From NCBI RefSeq assembly GCF_001073085.1, contig NZ_JVFV01000008.1, positions 1-64,000 of the forward strand: a DNA stretch of 64,000 nucleotides, in the 5' to 3' direction. The notes beneath the pieces were generated by a model. The model ran no database searches and was not told where the DNA came from. It saw only the letters and a program-made list of their open reading frames with translations. Positions within the stretch are counted from its first letter, which is position 1. Each line of letters opens with the position of its first letter. Position numbers and translations under genes: made by a program. The DNA is from Streptococcus pseudopneumoniae (GTDB taxonomy: Bacteria; Bacillota; Bacilli; Lactobacillales; Streptococcaceae). Positions 50,518-60,951 of this stretch are shown one piece after another.

Positions 50518-51498
50518 ATGGTTTTATCAACACAAAAACGTGCGTATTTAGAAAAACTTTCTGACAAAAACGGTATTATTTCAGCTCTTGCTTTTGACCA
50601 ACGTGGAGCTTTGAAACGTTTGATGGCTCAATATCAAGATGAAGCACCAACAGTTGCACAAATGGAAGAATTGAAAGTTTTGGTAGCTGATGAATTGACG
50701 AAATATGCTTCATCTATGCTTCTTGACCCTGAATACGGACTACCTGCAACTAAAGCTTTGGATAAAGAAGCTGGTCTTCTCCTTGCTTATGAAAAAACAG
50801 GATATGATACTTCAAGCACAAAACGTTTGCCTGACTGCTTGGATGTTTGGTCTGCAAAACGTATCAAAGAACAAGGTGCTGATGCAGTTAAATTCTTGCT
50901 TTACTATGATGTAGATAGTTCAGATGAATTGAACCAACAAAAACAAGCTTACATCGAACGCGTAGGTTCTGAATGTGTTGCTGAAGATATCCCATTCTTC
51001 TTGGAAATCTTGGCTTACGATGAAAAAATTGCGGACGCAGGTTCTGTAGAATACGCTAAAGTAAAACCTCGTAAAGTTATTGAAGCTATGAAAGTATTCT
51101 CTGATCCACGTTTCAACATCGATGTATTGAAAGTTGAAGTTCCAGTAAATGTGAAATACGTTGAAGGATTTGGTGACGGCGAAGTTGTTTACAGTCGTGA
51201 AGAAGCAGCTGCTTTCTTCAAAGCGCAAGACGAAGCAACTAACCTTCCATACATCTACTTGAGTGCAGGTGTATCCGCTAAACTCTTCCAAGAAACACTT
51301 GTCTTTGCTCATGATTCAGGTGCTCGTTTCAATGGCGTACTTTGTGGACGTGCTACTTGGGCTGGTTCAGTAGAGCCTTACATCAAAGAAGGTGAAGCAG
51401 CAGCTCGCGAATGGCTTCGTACAACTGGTTTTGAAAATATCGATGAACTTAACAAGGTTCTTCAAACAACAGCTACTTCATGGACTGAACGTGTCTAA
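50518..51498 (+). CDS. lacD: Tagatose-1,6-bisphosphate aldolase
   Basis: Class I aldolase splitting tagatose-1,6-bisphosphate into dihydroxyacetone phosphate and glyceraldehyde-3-phosphate, which enter glycolysis. The 326 residues contain [14 protein letters not shown] near residue 22, DPEYGLPA, the Schiff-base region [17 protein letters not shown] near residues 200-216 (NIDVLKVE in this copy), and CGRATWAG near residue 277. AAAAGAGGTA precedes the ATG. Ends the lacABCD unit. Confidence 0.96.
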   Translation: MVLSTQKRAYLEKLSDKNGIISALAFDQRGALKRLMAQYQDEAPTVAQMEELKVLVADELTKYASSMLLDPEYGLPATKALDKEAGLLLAYEKTGYDTSSTKRLPDCLDVWSAKRIKEQGADAVKFLLYYDVDSSDELNQQKQAYIERVGSECVAEDIPFFLEILAYDEKIADAGSVEYAKVKPRKVIEAMKVFSDPRFNIDVLKVEVPVNVKYVEGFGDGEVVYSREEAAAFFKAQDEATNLPYIYLSAGVSAKLFQETLVFAHDSGARFNGVLCGRATWAGSVEPYIKEGEAAAREWLRTTGFENIDELNKVLQTTATSWTERV

Positions 51499-51553
51499 AT
51501 TTTCCCCCTTTTATGTCCTAAAACCTAGCTAAAAAACTTTTAAAAAAGTTGTA

Positions 51554-51590
51554 TGTAAAGGTTTACAAAATAAAAATCTTGTGCTATACT
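51554..51590 (+). promoter_or_regulatory. lacT promoter overlapped by a cre site
   Basis: TTTACA (51562-51567), 17 bases, TATACT (51585-51590) with extended TGC. TGTAAAGGTTTACA (51554-51567) matches 13 of 14 CcpA consensus positions and covers the -35, so CcpA would block polymerase when glucose is present. Confidence 0.87.
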
Positions 51591-51611
51591 TAAGTCACAA
51601 GTTAATACAAA

Positions 51612-51692
51612 GTGAGTGTTACTAAGTAATATTAGGCATGATCACAGATGACTCAGAGCTATATTTTCTGAGTTCATTTGTGGTCATTTTTT
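51612..51692 (+). promoter_or_regulatory. LacT antitermination site and terminator
   Basis: The terminator pairs ATGATCACAGATGACTCAGA (51638-51657) with the complementary arm at 51667-51687 and ends in TTTTTT. Overlapping its left arm, GAGTGTTACTAAGTAATATTAGGC (about 51614-51637) has the layout of a ribonucleic antiterminator of the BglG/LacT family. When LacT binds, the terminator cannot form and lacT-F-E-G are read. Confidence 0.83.
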
Positions 51693-51731
51693 ATGCTCAC
51701 AAAACTTAAATAATAGGGCAAGGAGGTTGCC

Positions 51732-52568
51732 ATGTATCGGATATTAAATCCAATGAACAACAATGTTTCTCTCGTGCGGAATAGCAAGGGAGAGGAGTTG
51801 ATCGTAATTGGTAAGGGTATTTCGTTCGGTAAGAAGAAGGGAGATTTGATTTCTGAGGATCAGGTTGAAAAAGTTTTTCGGATGAAAACAGAAGAGTCGC
51901 GAGAAAATTTTATGGCTCTTCTCAAGGATGTACCGCTTGATTTTATTACGGTCACTTATGAGATTATTGATAATCTTTCTAAAAAATATCAATATCCTGT
52001 CCAAGAGTATCTATACGTCACTCTGACAGACCATATCTATTGTTCTTATCAGGCTATTAGCCAAGGACGCTATAAGGATAGTAACTTGCCTGACATTTCA
52101 GCTAAATATCCTATCGCTTTTCAAATTGCACAAGAAGCTTTTGAAATTTATCGTCAAAAACTGACAGAAAATTTTCCTGAAGACGAAATCATTCGTATCG
52201 CTTATCATTTCATCAACGCTGAAGGTGAGAATGAAGTCGAAGTTGTTGAGTCGATTGATAAGAGAAAAGAAATTTTAAAGAGGGTCGAAAGCGTTTTGAA
52301 GAGTTATAAAATCCAGCGAACACCTGAAAATAATAATTTCTACGACCGCTTTATGATTCATCTAAATTATTTTTTGGATTATCTGGATCGTAGTCGCGAT
52401 GATAATCAATCCTTGCTTGATATGGAAGAACATATAAAGAATACCTATCCAGAAGCATTCGAGATTGGTAGTAAAATTTATGAGGTCATTGCTCAGGAAA
52501 CTAGTCTTGACCTCTACAAGAGTGAACGAGTTTATCTTGTTCTACACATCCAACGTTTATTGTCATAA
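51732..52568 (+). CDS. lacT: BglG-family transcription antiterminator LacT
   Basis: RNA-binding antiterminator that opens the lacTFEG transcript when lactose is present. The 278 residues consist of an N-terminal RNA-binding CAT domain (about 1-55; MYRILNPMNNNVSLVRN, GKGISFGKKKGD) and two PTS regulation domains with phosphorylatable histidines (LTDHIYCSY, IAYHFINAEGE, FMIHLNYFLD, LVLHIQRLL). AAGGAGGTTGCC precedes the ATG. It acts on the site just upstream, so it also controls itself. Confidence 0.95.
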   Translation: MYRILNPMNNNVSLVRNSKGEELIVIGKGISFGKKKGDLISEDQVEKVFRMKTEESRENFMALLKDVPLDFITVTYEIIDNLSKKYQYPVQEYLYVTLTDHIYCSYQAISQGRYKDSNLPDISAKYPIAFQIAQEAFEIYRQKLTENFPEDEIIRIAYHFINAEGENEVEVVESIDKRKEILKRVESVLKSYKIQRTPENNNFYDRFMIHLNYFLDYLDRSRDDNQSLLDMEEHIKNTYPEAFEIGSKIYEVIAQETSLDLYKSERVYLVLHIQRLLS

Positions 52569-52603
52569 CGCTTTACTAAAAAATATATAAGGAGAATTCT
52601 ATC

Positions 52604-52921
52604 ATGAATAGAGAAGAAGTAACATTGTTAGGTTTTGAAATCGTTGCCTATGCAGGTGATGCTCGTTCAAAATTATTGGAAGCTTTGAAGGCTGCTGAAG
52701 CTGGTGATTTTGATAAAGCAGACGCTTTAGTTGAAGAAGCTAATGCTTGCATTGCAGATGCTCACCATGCTCAAACAAGCCTATTGACTAAAGAGGCTGC
52801 GGGTGAGGATATTGCCTATAGTATCACTATGATACATGGGCAAGATCACTTGATGACAACAATCTTGCTAAAAGATTTAATGCATCACTTAATCGAACTT
52901 TACAAACGGGGAGTTAAATAA
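52604..52921 (+). CDS. lacF: Lactose PTS EIIA component
   Basis: Lactose-specific EIIA, 105 residues, all helical and trimeric in the family. The phospho-accepting histidine is H78 in [12 protein letters not shown]82 is also conserved. ATAAGGAGAA precedes the ATG. Its stop codon TAA overlaps the ATG of lacE, coupling the two. Confidence 0.96.
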   Translation: MNREEVTLLGFEIVAYAGDARSKLLEALKAAEAGDFDKADALVEEANACIADAHHAQTSLLTKEAAGEDIAYSITMIHGQDHLMTTILLKDLMHHLIELYKRGVK

Positions 52922-54612
52922 TGAATAAATTAATCGCTTTTATCGAGAAAGGGAAGCCTTTCTTTGAGAAACTGTCACGTAACATCTATTTGCGTGCTAT
53001 TCGTGATGGTTTCATCGCTGGAATGCCAGTTATCCTTTTCTCAAGTATCTTTATCTTGATTGCTTTTGTACCAAACTCATGGGGTTTCAAATGGTCTGAC
53101 GAAACTGTTGCCTTTCTTATGAAACCTTACAGCTATTCAATGGGGATTCTAGCTGTCTTGGTTGCTGGTACAACTGCAAAATCGTTAACAGACTCTGTTA
53201 ACCGTAGCATGGAAAAAACAAATCAAATCAACTACATGTCAACACTATTGGCAGCTATTGTTGGTTTGTTGATGTTAGCAGCTGACCCTATTGAGAACGG
53301 TTTTGCTACTGGATTCTTAGGAACTAAAGGTTTGCTCTCAGCCTTTCTTGCTGCATTTGTAACAGTAAGCATCTATAAAGTCTGTGTGAAAAACAATGTG
53401 ACAATTCGCATGCCTGACGAAGTTCCACCGAATATTTCACAAGTCTTTAAAGACGTTATTCCTTTCACACTTTCAGTTGTTTCTCTTTATGCTCTAGACT
53501 TACTTGCACGCCATTTTGTTGGTGCAAGTGTTGCAGAATCAATTGGTAAATTCTTTGCACCACTCTTCTCTGCTGCTGATGGTTACCTTGGAATCACAAT
53601 CATCTTTGGTGCCTTCGCCTTCTTCTGGTTCGTAGGGATCCACGGTCCTTCAATCGTTGAACCAGCTATCGCAGCTATTACTTATGCAAATGCTGAAGTA
53701 AACTTGAACTTGATTCAACAAGGAATGCATGCTGATAAGATTCTTACTTCAGGTACCCAAATGTTTATCGTTACGATGGGTGGTACTGGTGCGACTCTTG
53801 TTGTTCCATTTATGTTCATGTGGTTAACAAAATCTAAACGTAACCGTGCAATCGGACGTGCATCTGTAGTTCCAACATTCTTCGGTGTTAACGAACCAAT
53901 CTTGTTTGGTGCACCACTTGTTTTGAATCCAATCTTCTTCATTCCATTTATCTTCGCACCTATTGCAAACGTTTGGATTTTCAAATTCTTTATCGAAACA
54001 CTTGGAATGAACTCATTTACTGCTAACCTACCATGGACTACGCCTGGGCCTCTAGGTATTGTTCTTGGTACAAACTTCCAGTTCTTGTCATTTGCTCTTG
54101 CAGCATTGTTAATTGTAGTGGATATTGCAATCTACTATCCATTCCTTAAAGTTTATGATGAACAAATTCTTGACGAAGAACGTTCTGGTAAATCAAACGA
54201 TGAATTGAAAGAAAAAGTAGCAGCAAACTTTAACACAGCAAAAGCTGATGCCATCCTTGAAAAAGCTGGAGTAGAATCAGCAAAAAATACAATTACAGAA
54301 GAAACCAACGTACTTGTACTTTGTGCAGGTGGTGGAACTAGTGGACTTCTTGCAAATGCTTTGAATAAAGCTGCTGCAGAATACAATGTTCCTGTGAAGG
54401 CCGCTGCAGGTGGTTACGGTGCTCACCGTGAAATGTTGCCAGAATTTGACCTTGTTATCCTTGCTCCTCAAGTAGCATCAAACTATGAGGACATGAAGGC
54501 TGAAACAGATAAACTTGGAATCAAATTGGCAAAAACAGAAGGTGCTCAATACATTAAATTGACTCGTGATGGGAAAGGTGCCCTTGCTTTTGTTCAGGCA
54601 CAATTCGATTGA
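52921..54612 (+). CDS. lacE: Lactose PTS EIICB component
   Basis: Membrane permease that imports lactose as lactose-6-phosphate. The 563 residues comprise an EIIC membrane domain (about residues 1-430, with the substrate motif [16 protein letters not shown] near residue 322) and a C-terminal EIIB domain whose phospho-accepting cysteine is C468 in [13 protein letters not shown]. Coupled to lacF by a one-base overlap. The 3' end takes part in a 124-base-spaced sequence repeat with the following spacer. Confidence 0.96.
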   Translation: MNKLIAFIEKGKPFFEKLSRNIYLRAIRDGFIAGMPVILFSSIFILIAFVPNSWGFKWSDETVAFLMKPYSYSMGILAVLVAGTTAKSLTDSVNRSMEKTNQINYMSTLLAAIVGLLMLAADPIENGFATGFLGTKGLLSAFLAAFVTVSIYKVCVKNNVTIRMPDEVPPNISQVFKDVIPFTLSVVSLYALDLLARHFVGASVAESIGKFFAPLFSAADGYLGITIIFGAFAFFWFVGIHGPSIVEPAIAAITYANAEVNLNLIQQGMHADKILTSGTQMFIVTMGGTGATLVVPFMFMWLTKSKRNRAIGRASVVPTFFGVNEPILFGAPLVLNPIFFIPFIFAPIANVWIFKFFIETLGMNSFTANLPWTTPGPLGIVLGTNFQFLSFALAALLIVVDIAIYYPFLKVYDEQILDEERSGKSNDELKEKVAANFNTAKADAILEKAGVESAKNTITEETNVLVLCAGGGTSGLLANALNKAAAEYNVPVKAAAGGYGAHREMLPEFDLVILAPQVASNYEDMKAETDKLGIKLAKTEGAQYIKLTRDGKGALAFVQAQFD

Positions 54613-56300
<1,688 letters not shown>

Positions 56301-56350
56301 GCTAATCGAAGAATAAAAATAGCTTACTATTACTGATATAAACAATATGG

Positions 56351-56387
56351 GGGTTAGTTTTGCATATGGCAGAGCTAAACCCTTTTT
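56351..56387 (+). terminator. Terminator after lacG
   Basis: GGGTTAG (56351-56357) pairs with CTAAACCC (56375-56382), one bulged A, then TTTTT. Confidence 0.8.
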
Positions 56388-56419
56388 ATCTAGATTTTAC
56401 CTGAAAGTTAAAAAAATTC

Positions 56420-56473
56420 TTGACAGATTTATGTGATAGGAGTAAAATCTTAACTAGTTAAATAACCGGTTAA
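56420..56473 (+). promoter_or_regulatory. phtE promoter with AdcR operators
   Basis: TTGACA (56420-56425), 17 bases, TAAAAT (56443-56448). TTAACTAGTTAA (56450-56461) is an exact match to the AdcR consensus TTAACYRGTTAA, and ATAACCGGTTAA (56462-56473) matches at 11 of 12. Together they cover the start site, so zinc-bound AdcR should block transcription and zinc starvation relieve it. Confidence 0.92.
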
Positions 56474-56544
56474 TTATATGGAGAACTAACTCACTCGCTC
56501 AAATCTTGTTTGATAAATAGAAAATAGAAGGAGGAGTTTTAAAA

Positions 56545-56625
56545 GTGATTTCGTTTTTCAGTTATATACTTAACCAGTTAAGAAAATTCTTTAGAAAAAG
56601 GTGTAGTCCTTTATTTAACGAATAA
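56545..56625 (+). CDS. Candidate 26-residue basic peptide ORF in the phtE leader
   Basis: GTG at 56545 opens a 26-codon frame reading (M)ISFFSYILNQLRKFFRKRC then SPLFNE, stop at 56623. GAAGGAGGAG (56527-56536) sits nine bases upstream and is the strongest ribosome binding site in the leader. The N-terminal half is hydrophobic and aromatic and the centre is cationic (RKFFRKR). A further exact AdcR site, TTAACCAGTTAA (56570-56581), lies within its coding sequence. phtE begins 22 bases after the stop. Translation is inferred, not proven. Confidence 0.5.
   Translation: MISFFSYILNQLRKFFRKRCSPLFNE
56570..56581. promoter_or_regulatory. Second, downstream AdcR operator
   Basis: TTAACCAGTTAA is an exact TTAACYRGTTAA palindrome, 110 bases after the first operator pair. 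A TATACT (56565-56570) abuts it but no -35 is evident. It could act as a roadblock or loop partner. Confidence 0.8.
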
Positions 56626-56647
56626 ATGAAATAGGAAGTGTGTTTAG

Positions 56648-59600
56648 ATGAAAATCAATAAAAAATATGTTCTTGGTTCGGTAGCTCTTTTAGCATTAAG
56701 CCTTTCAAGTTATGAACTGGGGCGTTTCCAAGCGGTACAGACTAGCAAAGAGCCTAATCGTGTGGCTTATATAGAAGGGAATCAGGCTAGTACTAAGACT
56801 GAAAATCTGACGCCTGATGAAGTTAGTCAGCGAGAAGGTATTAATGCTGAACAAATTGTTGTTAAAATTACCGATCAAGGTTACGTGACTTCACATGGGG
56901 ACCATTATCATTACTTTAATGGCAAGGTTCCTTATGATGCTATTTTCAGCGAAGAACTTTTGATGAAGGATCCGAATTATCAACTTCGTAATGAGGATAT
57001 TGTCAGCGAAGTTAAGGGTGGTTATGTGATTAAGGTAGACGGGAAATACTATGTTTACCTTAAGGATGCGGCTCATGCGGACAATATTCGTACAAAAGAA
57101 GAGATTAAACGTCAGAAGCAGGAACATAGTAGTAATCACGGGGGTGGTTCTAACGATCAAGCAGTAGTTGCAGCCAGAGCTCAAGGACGCTATACAACGG
57201 ATGATGGGTATATCTTTAATGCCTCTGATATCATAGAAGATACAGGTGATGCTTATATCGTTCCACATGGCAATCACTTCCACTATATTCCTAAGAGTGA
57301 TTTGTCTGCCAGTGAATTAGCTGCTGCCCAAGCCTTCTTATCTGGAAAAGGTGGCCAATTAAGTACCGTTGAATATCGTTCAAGCAGAGGAGAAACAAGA
57401 TCTAGTGTGAGAACTAGTCCATCTGAAACTCCTCAAAATCCTGCAACAGCTCCGGAGAGCCAAAATGAGGATTTAGCTAGTCTCCTTCAAGAATTGTACG
57501 CTTTGCCACTTAGCCAACGTCATGTGGAGTCTGATGGATTAGTATTTGACCCAGCACAGATTACAAAACGTACTGCAAATGGTGTGGCAGTTCCTCACGG
57601 GGATCATTTCCATTTCATTCCGTATTCGCAAATGTCTGCTTTGGAAGAAAAATTGGCTCGAAATCTGCCAATTGGAGGTCAGCCAATTCAAAGTCATGCT
57701 GATAATCCGAAACCAAGCAGTTCTGAGAAACCAAGTTCAGCCATTAAACCAAACTTTAATTTCAATACGCCGGCACCGAATCGAGGAACTGGAGGAGCCT
57801 ATACAACGGATGATGGGTATGTCTTTAGTCCGACAGATGTGATTGAAGATACAGGAGACGCTTTTGTTGTACCGCACGGCAATCATTTCCACTATATCCC
57901 TAAGAGTGATTTGTCAGCAGGAGAATTGGCTGCTGCTCAAGCTTATTGGAATGGTAAACAAGGTGCACATTCCTCTACAAGTTCAAGTAAACCAAGTAGT
58001 GATAATTCTAAGCCAGCTCAACCAAGTTTGACAGAGACTCCTAATCTGACTGTCACACCAACTTATCATCAAAATCAAGGGGAAGACATTTCAACACTTT
58101 TAAGTGAATTGTATGCGAAACCTTTATCAGAACGCCATGTGGAATCGGATGGTCTAGTCTTTGATCCGGCACAAATTATCAAACGTACAGCTAACGGTGT
58201 CGCAGTGCCTCACGGAGACCATTATCACTTTATTCCTTATTCACAAATGTCTGATTTAGAGCAGAAGATTGCAAGAATGATTCCGTTAAAAGGGCAAAAT
58301 GGATTAAACGAAATTGTTACAGATATTAAACCTTTAGCATCAAAAGAAGTAGTTCATAAGTTCTTAGGACAACCAATCAAAGCTTATGGAAAAGGTTTAG
58401 ATGGTAAACCTTATGATACGAGTGATGGATACATATTTACCAAAGATTCCATCGATTCGGTTGATAAATCAGGTGTTATTGCCAAACACGGAGATCATTT
58501 CCATTATATGGGATATGGTGAATTAGAACAATTCGAATTGGATGAAGTTGCCAAATGGATTCAAGAAACTGGTAAAAATCCAGATTCCATCATTTCTTCA
58601 GTACACTCAGATGAGGAGGAAAGACCAAAGTTTGATTATAAAAAAGTAACTAATAAAATTTTTAGAAATAGTAAAGTTGGTTATATAATTAATGAAGGTG
58701 GTAAAGATTATTTTTATTCACGTGAAGAACTCGATCTTACTCAAATAGCTTTTTCTGAGCAGGAACTAATGCTTAAAGATAAAGATAATTATCGTTATGA
58801 TATTGTAGAAACAGAAATTAAACCAAGATTAGCTGTTGATGTATCTAGCTTGCCTATGCATGCAGCCAATACTACGTATGATACTGGAACTTCTTTCATT
58901 ATTCCTCATATCGATCACATTCACGTCGTACCTTATTCTTGGTTAAATAGTGAGCAAATTGCAACTATAAAATATGTAATGCAACATCCTGATGTGCGTC
59001 CTGAAGTTTGGTCAAAACCAGGTCATGATGATGCTGGATCTGTTATTGCTAATGTAACGCCTCTTGAAAAACACGCTGGAATGCAGAATTGGCAAATTAT
59101 CCATTCTGCTGAAGAAGTTCAGAAAGCTCTTGCAGAAGGTCGATTTGCAACTCCAGATGGTTATATTTTTGATCCGAAAGATGTATTGGCAAAAGAAACT
59201 TTTGTATGGGAAGACAAATCATTTAGTATTCCAAGAGCGGGAGGTGGTTCATTGAGAAGTATCACTAAATCCGACTTGTCAGAAGTAGAATGGAAACAAG
59301 CTCAAGAGTTGATAGCTAAAAGAATGAAAGAAAAAGAATCCCAAAATGGGACGTTTACGAATAATAATGAAGAATCAAAACCTGATTCAAACAATCTTAA
59401 AAATATTGATAAAAATAAGACTGTTGTAGATAAAACTGAGGAGCAACCGAAGAATAATATAGGCGTAAATGAGACTGGTACAACCAACGAAATTCCTTCA
59501 GAAAACAAGGTTGAAGATAAAGAAAACTCCAAAGAAGAAAGTGACGATGATTTACCAGACTACGGATTGGATAAAGTAACTTTAAATGAACATATAGAAA

Positions 59601-59728
59601 AGTTAGCAAAAATTGCACAAATCGATCCTAAGTTTCTAATTTTTCAGCCAGAAGGTGTTCAGTTTTACAATAAAAATGGTGAATTAGTGATGTATGACAT
59701 TAAGACACTAAAACAAATAAAACCTTAA
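56648..59728 (+). CDS. phtE: Histidine triad surface protein, PhtE type
   Basis: Zinc-binding surface protein, 1026 residues, with an N-terminal signal/anchor (MKINKKYVLGSVALLALSLS). Seven HxxHxH triads begin at residues 83, 207, 317, 410, 522, 614 and 754; the last is HIDHIH. Residues about 182-340 and 385-545 are a duplication of a two-triad unit (DNA offset about 609-615 bases). A Ser/Pro-rich linker and a charged tail precede the conserved end (FLIFQPEGVQFYNKNGE). PhtE-type proteins store or deliver zinc and affect complement; gene identity rests on the C-terminus. AdcR-regulated, adjacent to adcAII. Confidence 0.93.
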   Translation: MKINKKYVLGSVALLALSLSSYELGRFQAVQTSKEPNRVAYIEGNQASTKTENLTPDEVSQREGINAEQIVVKITDQGYVTSHGDHYHYFNGKVPYDAIFSEELLMKDPNYQLRNEDIVSEVKGGYVIKVDGKYYVYLKDAAHADNIRTKEEIKRQKQEHSSNHGGGSNDQAVVAARAQGRYTTDDGYIFNASDIIEDTGDAYIVPHGNHFHYIPKSDLSASELAAAQAFLSGKGGQLSTVEYRSSRGETRSSVRTSPSETPQNPATAPESQNEDLASLLQELYALPLSQRHVESDGLVFDPAQITKRTANGVAVPHGDHFHFIPYSQMSALEEKLARNLPIGGQPIQSHADNPKPSSSEKPSSAIKPNFNFNTPAPNRGTGGAYTTDDGYVFSPTDVIEDTGDAFVVPHGNHFHYIPKSDLSAGELAAAQAYWNGKQGAHSSTSSSKPSSDNSKPAQPSLTETPNLTVTPTYHQNQGEDISTLLSELYAKPLSERHVESDGLVFDPAQIIKRTANGVAVPHGDHYHFIPYSQMSDLEQKIARMIPLKGQNGLNEIVTDIKPLASKEVVHKFLGQPIKAYGKGLDGKPYDTSDGYIFTKDSIDSVDKSGVIAKHGDHFHYMGYGELEQFELDEVAKWIQETGKNPDSIISSVHSDEEERPKFDYKKVTNKIFRNSKVGYIINEGGKDYFYSREELDLTQIAFSEQELMLKDKDNYRYDIVETEIKPRLAVDVSSLPMHAANTTYDTGTSFIIPHIDHIHVVPYSWLNSEQIATIKYVMQHPDVRPEVWSKPGHDDAGSVIANVTPLEKHAGMQNWQIIHSAEEVQKALAEGRFATPDGYIFDPKDVLAKETFVWEDKSFSIPRAGGGSLRSITKSDLSEVEWKQAQELIAKRMKEKESQNGTFTNNNEESKPDSNNLKNIDKNKTVVDKTEEQPKNNIGVNETGTTNEIPSENKVEDKENSKEESDDDLPDYGLDKVTLNEHIEKLAKIAQIDPKFLIFQPEGVQFYNKNGELVMYDIKTLKQIKP

Positions 59729-59756
59729 AATATTTTTATTCATTATAATCTACTCG

Positions 59757-59799
59757 AAAGGATATTGTTCGATTTTTGATTGAATAATGTCCTTTTCTT
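59757..59799 (+). terminator. Terminator after phtE
   Basis: A 17-bp stem pairs 59757-59773 (AAAGGATATTGTTCGAT) with 59779-59795, three G-U pairs, followed by TTTTC. Confidence 0.82.
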
Positions 59800-59881
59800 T
59801 ATTAAAAAGCTGAAATTTGCTGTCTTAAAAAATGAATCAAGGAGTTCTAAAACAATTAAAAGTCAAATGATAAAAATGACT

Positions 59882-59920
59882 AGTGAGAACTAATAATGAA
59901 ATCTAGTTCTCACTTTTTTC
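59882..59920 (+). terminator. Second terminator, before adcAII
   Basis: AGTGAGAACTA (59882-59892) pairs perfectly with TAGTTCTCACT (59904-59914), then TTTTT. No gene lies between it and the phtE terminator; only a 12-codon ORF at 59832 is present and is not convincing. Confidence 0.85.
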
Positions 59921-59940
59921 ATGAAAATGTAGAAAAAATA

Positions 59941-60005
59941 TTGACATTTTAAATTTTTAGGAGTAAAATGTTTACTAGTTAATTAAACGGTTAAATACTA
60001 GTTAA
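59941..60005 (+). promoter_or_regulatory. adcAII-phtD promoter with AdcR operators
   Basis: TTGACA (59941-59946), 17 bases, TAAAAT (59964-59969). TTTACTAGTTAA (59971-59982) and TTAAACGGTTAA (59983-59994) each match AdcR consensus at 11 of 12; a weaker ACTAGTTAA half (59997-60005) follows. The arrangement mirrors the phtE promoter, including GGAGTAAAAT. Confidence 0.9.
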
Positions 60006-60014
60006 GGAGTTGTT

Positions 60015-60944
60015 ATGAAAAAAATAAGTATCCTATGGCTTGTGCTTGCCTTCTTTGCCCTTACCATAGGAGCATGTGGACAAAAGACCAGCCAAGACAA
60101 GAGTGATGAAACTAAGGGAATGAAGATTGTGACCAGTTTTTATCCTATCTATGCCATGGTCAAGGAAGTATCTGGTGACTTGAATGATGTTCGAATGATT
60201 CAGTCAAGTAGCGGAATTCACTCCTTTGAACCTTCTGCAAATGATATTGCAGCCATCTATGATGCCGATGTTTTTGTCTATCATTCTCATACACTAGAGT
60301 CATGGGCGGGAAGTTTGGATCCAAGCCTGCAAAAATCCAAGGTAAAGGTCTTAGAAGCATCAGAAGGTATGACCTTGGAGCGCGTGCCTGGCTTAGAAGA
60401 TATGCAGGCAGGAGATGGGATTGATGAGAAAACCTTGTATGATCCTCATACTTGGTTAGATCCTGAAAAAGTTGCTGAAGAAGCACAGATTATTGCTGAT
60501 AAGTTATCCGAACTGGACAGTGCCAACAAGGATACCTATCAGAAAAACGCACAAAGTTTTAGTGCTAAAGCTCATGATTTGACAAAGAAATACCAACCAA
60601 TCTTTGAAAAGGCCAATCAAAAGACATTTGTGACCCAACACACAGCCTTTTCATATTTGGCAAAACGATTTGGACTAAATCAGCTTGGGATTGCAGGAAT
60701 ATCTCCTGATCAAGAACCAAGTCCAAGACAATTGACTGAAATTCAGGAATTTGTAAAGACTTATAAGGTCAAAACCATCTTTACAGAGAGCAATGCATCA
60801 TCTAAGGTAGCGGACACTCTTGTCAAATCAACAGGTGTGAGTCTTAAAACCCTCAATCCTTTAGAGGCAGACCCACAAAATGACAAGTCCTACTTGGAAA
60901 ATCTAGAAGAAAATATGGCTATCTTAGCTGAAGAATTGAAATGA
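60015..60944 (+). CDS. adcAII: Zinc-binding lipoprotein AdcAII (Lmb family)
   Basis: Substrate-binding lipoprotein that captures zinc for the AdcCB ABC importer; called laminin-binding protein Lmb in other streptococci. The 309 residues start with a lipoprotein signal ending LTIGAC, lipid-modified C21. Zinc ligands by alignment with Lmb are H69 (SGIHSFEPS), H145 (YDPHTWLDP), H209 (TQHTAF) and E284 (NPLEADP). It lacks the long histidine-rich loop of AdcA. The phtD-like gene begins seven bases after its stop, so one AdcR-controlled operon is likely. Confidence 0.96.
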   Translation: MKKISILWLVLAFFALTIGACGQKTSQDKSDETKGMKIVTSFYPIYAMVKEVSGDLNDVRMIQSSSGIHSFEPSANDIAAIYDADVFVYHSHTLESWAGSLDPSLQKSKVKVLEASEGMTLERVPGLEDMQAGDGIDEKTLYDPHTWLDPEKVAEEAQIIADKLSELDSANKDTYQKNAQSFSAKAHDLTKKYQPIFEKANQKTFVTQHTAFSYLAKRFGLNQLGIAGISPDQEPSPRQLTEIQEFVKTYKVKTIFTESNASSKVADTLVKSTGVSLKTLNPLEADPQNDKSYLENLEENMAILAEELK

Positions 60945-60951
60945 GGAGATT

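Noticed and set aside
59832-59870. 12-codon ORF between the phtE and adcAII terminators
   Set aside because: Too short to judge, no ribosome binding site, ends before the orphan terminator; could be debris of a lost gene.
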